Shown one piece after another: positions 62,576-64,000 of a stretch of DNA of 64,000 nt. The position numbers and the translations under genes are program-made. The notes beneath the pieces were generated by a model. It had not been told where the DNA came from. It saw nothing but the letters and a program-made list of their open reading frames with translations, and made no database searches. Every line of letters begins with the position of its first letter. Position 1 is the first letter of the stretch. This DNA comes from JAJDZL01 sp965221175 (GTDB taxonomy: Bacteria; Pseudomonadota; Gammaproteobacteria; Arenicellales; JAJDZL01). The stretch covers positions 124,001 through 188,000 of the forward strand of contig OZ244867.1 of assembly GCA_965221175.1 (NCBI GenBank). Direction: 5' to 3'.

Positions 62576-63766
62576 TCAAGGGCGAATAACACCAATTGCA
62601 GTTGCTTCTCCTCCTCCGATGCACAAAGATGCAACTCCTTGTTTTAAATCATACTTTTCCATTGCTGCGATCAGAGTCACCAGAATTCTCGCTCCAGATG
62701 CCCCCACCGGATGACCCAGTGCACAAGCTCCGCCGTGTATGTTTACGCGATCGTGCGGCAATCCGAGACTGTGCATGGCCGCCATTGTGACTACTGCAAA
62801 TGCCTCGTTAATCTCATAGAGTTCAACGTCATCCGCTAACCAATTCAGTTTTACCAGCAAGCGCCGGATGGCTCCAATCGGTGCTGTCGGGAACAAATTG
62901 GGTTCAGCCGCATAAGTTGTATGGCCAACCAATCGAGCACACACGTTCGCGTCTCGATTTTCGGCTTCTTGTTCCGACATCAGAATGACAGTTGCACCGC
63001 CGTCGGAAATGGAACTTGAATTTGCTGCAGTGACGCTTCCATTTTCTCTGAATGCAGGTCTGAGAAGCGGAATTTTTTCAGAGTTGGTTGTTTCAGGCTG
63101 TTCGTCCGTAGAGACTTCGTAATTGCCTTTTCGAGCAGTTACTTCAACGGATACGATCTCTCGATCAAACGTGCCGTTTTCCGTAGCCTTCTGTGCCCGA
63201 GTGAGTGACTCAATTGCAAAGTTGTCCTGTTCCTCTCGACTGAACTGATAGGCTTCGGCACAGTCTTCTGCAAAGGCTCCCATGAGGGCTCCTTTCTGAT
63301 AAGCGTCTTCAAGACCATCGATAAACATGTGGTCTATAATTTGCCCGTGTCCCATACGCATTCCACCTCTGGCTTTCGGCAGCAAATAGGGTGCGTTGCT
63401 CATACTTTCCATGCCACCTGCAGCAACGATGGAGTTGGTTCCGGCTACGATGGAATCATAGCCGAGCATGACAGTTTTCATGCCTGACCCACACATTTTA
63501 TTCACCGTCGTGCAGCCAACGGATTTTGGAATTCCAGCCGACAAAGCAGCTTGGCGAGCCGGTGCCTGTCCCATTCCCGCAGGCAAGACGCATCCCATCA
63601 GCACTTCATCGACACAGTCTCCGGTGATGTTTGAATCATCGAGTGCCGCTCGAATCGATGCAGAACCTAGTTCGGGTGCAGTTACAGGTGATAGACGTCC
63701 CTGAAATCCACCGATTGGAGTTCGGCTCAGTCCCGTTACGACTACTGAATTATTTTGCATTTGCAT
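62576..63766 (-). CDS. acetyl-CoA C-acetyltransferase (thiolase)
   Basis: 396 residues. Nucleophile Cys in VNKMCGSGMKTVMLG, active-site His/Cys in GGACALGHPVGASGARIL and CIGGGEA; start VVVTGLSRTPIGGFQG. Biosynthetic/degradative type II thiolase that cleaves the acetoacetyl-CoA derived from leucine. Between liuA and the isomerase in the operon, 22 nt after liuA. Confidence 0.93.
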   Translation of the reverse strand: MQMQNNSVVVTGLSRTPIGGFQGRLSPVTAPELGSASIRAALDDSNITGDCVDEVLMGCVLPAGMGQAPARQAALSAGIPKSVGCTTVNKMCGSGMKTVMLGYDSIVAGTNSIVAAGGMESMSNAPYLLPKARGGMRMGHGQIIDHMFIDGLEDAYQKGALMGAFAEDCAEAYQFSREEQDNFAIESLTRAQKATENGTFDREIVSVEVTARKGNYEVSTDEQPETTNSEKIPLLRPAFRENGSVTAANSSSISDGGATVILMSEQEAENRDANVCARLVGHTTYAAEPNLFPTAPIGAIRRLLVKLNWLADDVELYEINEAFAVVTMAAMHSLGLPHDRVNIHGGACALGHPVGASGARILVTLIAAMEKYDLKQGVASLCIGGGEATAIGVIRP

Positions 63767-63788
63767 ATCCTACTGATTGTGTTGTTTG

Positions 63789-64000
63789 TTAAATCGTTTC
63801 TTCGAACAGTTCGCGTCCGATCAGCATACGTCGAATTTCACTCGTTCCGGCTCCGATTTCGTAAAGTTTCGCATCCCTCAGCAGACGCCCGGTGGGTGTT
63901 TCGTTCATGTATCCCATTGCCCCCAAAGTCTGAATTGATTCCAGTGCGCACCAAGTCGCTCTTTCTGCGGTGTATAGAATAACGGAAGCCGCGTCTTTGC
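63789..64000 (-). CDS. liuA: isovaleryl-CoA dehydrogenase, C-terminal part (partial)
   Basis: The reading frame enters from the right edge and ends at TAA 63789-63791; 70 residues are visible. They end GAMGYMNETPTGRLLRDAKLYEIGAGTSEIRRMLIGRELF, the C-terminus of acyl-CoA dehydrogenases. The context (thiolase, liuBCD, mvaB) assigns it to isovaleryl-CoA dehydrogenase. The catalytic Glu and the N-terminus lie outside the window. Confidence 0.88.
   Translation of the reverse strand, partial: KDAASVILYTAERATWCALESIQTLGAMGYMNETPTGRLLRDAKLYEIGAGTSEIRRMLIGRELFEETI

Noticed and set aside
1..64000. CRISPR arrays, rRNA genes, intact insertion sequences
   Set aside because: No regularly spaced repeats, rRNA-like sequence or complete transposase was seen on either strand.

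Overview
The window looks like the chromosome of a gammaproteobacterium. The order CDP-alcohol phosphatidyltransferase / hda / purM / purN / DUF3108 is typical of that class, and clpS-clpA, a complete leucine-degradation operon and the absence of plasmid replication genes also point to a chromosome. Two metabolic blocks suggest a C1- and sulfur-metabolising organism: a bacterial tetrahydromethanopterin (H4MPT) formaldehyde/formate pathway (fhcBADC, mtdB, mch and cofactor-synthesis genes), and a Qmo/heterodisulfide-reductase-type electron-transfer cluster (qmoA, qmoB, hdrC, hdrB). Genus-level assignment is not possible from sequence reading alone.

Layout. 1-9.8 kb is a defence island: HNH endonuclease, a truncated excisionase-like ORF, a C5-cytosine methyltransferase, an RpoD-like sigma factor split by an in-frame stop, a DrmA-type helicase and a DrmB-type DUF1998 protein, followed by about 1 kb of gene debris. 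9.8-13.4 kb holds two UDP-sugar genes (a 4-epimerase and UDP-glucose dehydrogenase) flanking a higBA toxin-antitoxin pair and a small pseudogene. 13.5-20.2 kb is conserved housekeeping (hda, pgsA-like, purMN, clpSA). 20.5-24.5 kb is accessory: a secreted HNH/Excalibur protein, hipBA with its operator region, and an AbiEi-type antitoxin behind a 41-bp perfect palindrome whose toxin partner is reduced to a 17-codon stub. ilvE and a Sel1-repeat protein follow.

27.5-37.5 kb is a divergent pair of H4MPT operons. Leftward, fhcBADC encodes the formyltransferase/hydrolase complex. Rightward come beta-RFAP synthase, mtdB, an ATP-grasp protein, mch and a RimK-like ligase. Together they cover oxidation of methylene-H4MPT to formate plus parts of cofactor synthesis; fae is not in the window. 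37.6-42.8 kb is qmoAB-hdrCB, with HdrCB in the place usually taken by the membrane subunit QmoC. 42.8-47.2 kb has an HAD hydrolase, two peptide-type ABC permeases without partners, a 2OG-Fe(II) oxygenase and an AhpD-like protein.

47.4-50.9 kb is bounded by an intact tRNA-Thr(CGU) and a 48-bp near-perfect copy of its 3' end. It contains a broken integrative-conjugative-element gene, so it reads as the remnant of an element integrated in the tRNA. 50.9-55.3 kb holds a DM13 protein, a GcvA-like LysR regulator, a degenerate duplicate of a gene start, the intact SAF-domain oxidoreductase with that start, and a DUF35-like Zn-ribbon protein. 55.4-64 kb is a leftward leucine/isovalerate catabolic operon (liuA partial, thiolase, DsbA-like isomerase, liuB, liuC, liuD, mvaB, MDR reductase).

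The strongest candidate for an undescribed system is the methyltransferase-sigma-DrmA-DrmB operon at 1.7-8.7 kb. It has the two core DISARM genes and a cytosine methylase, lacks the PLD nuclease DrmC within the window, has an HNH nuclease nearby and a (split) sigma-70 factor as an integral, translationally coupled member.
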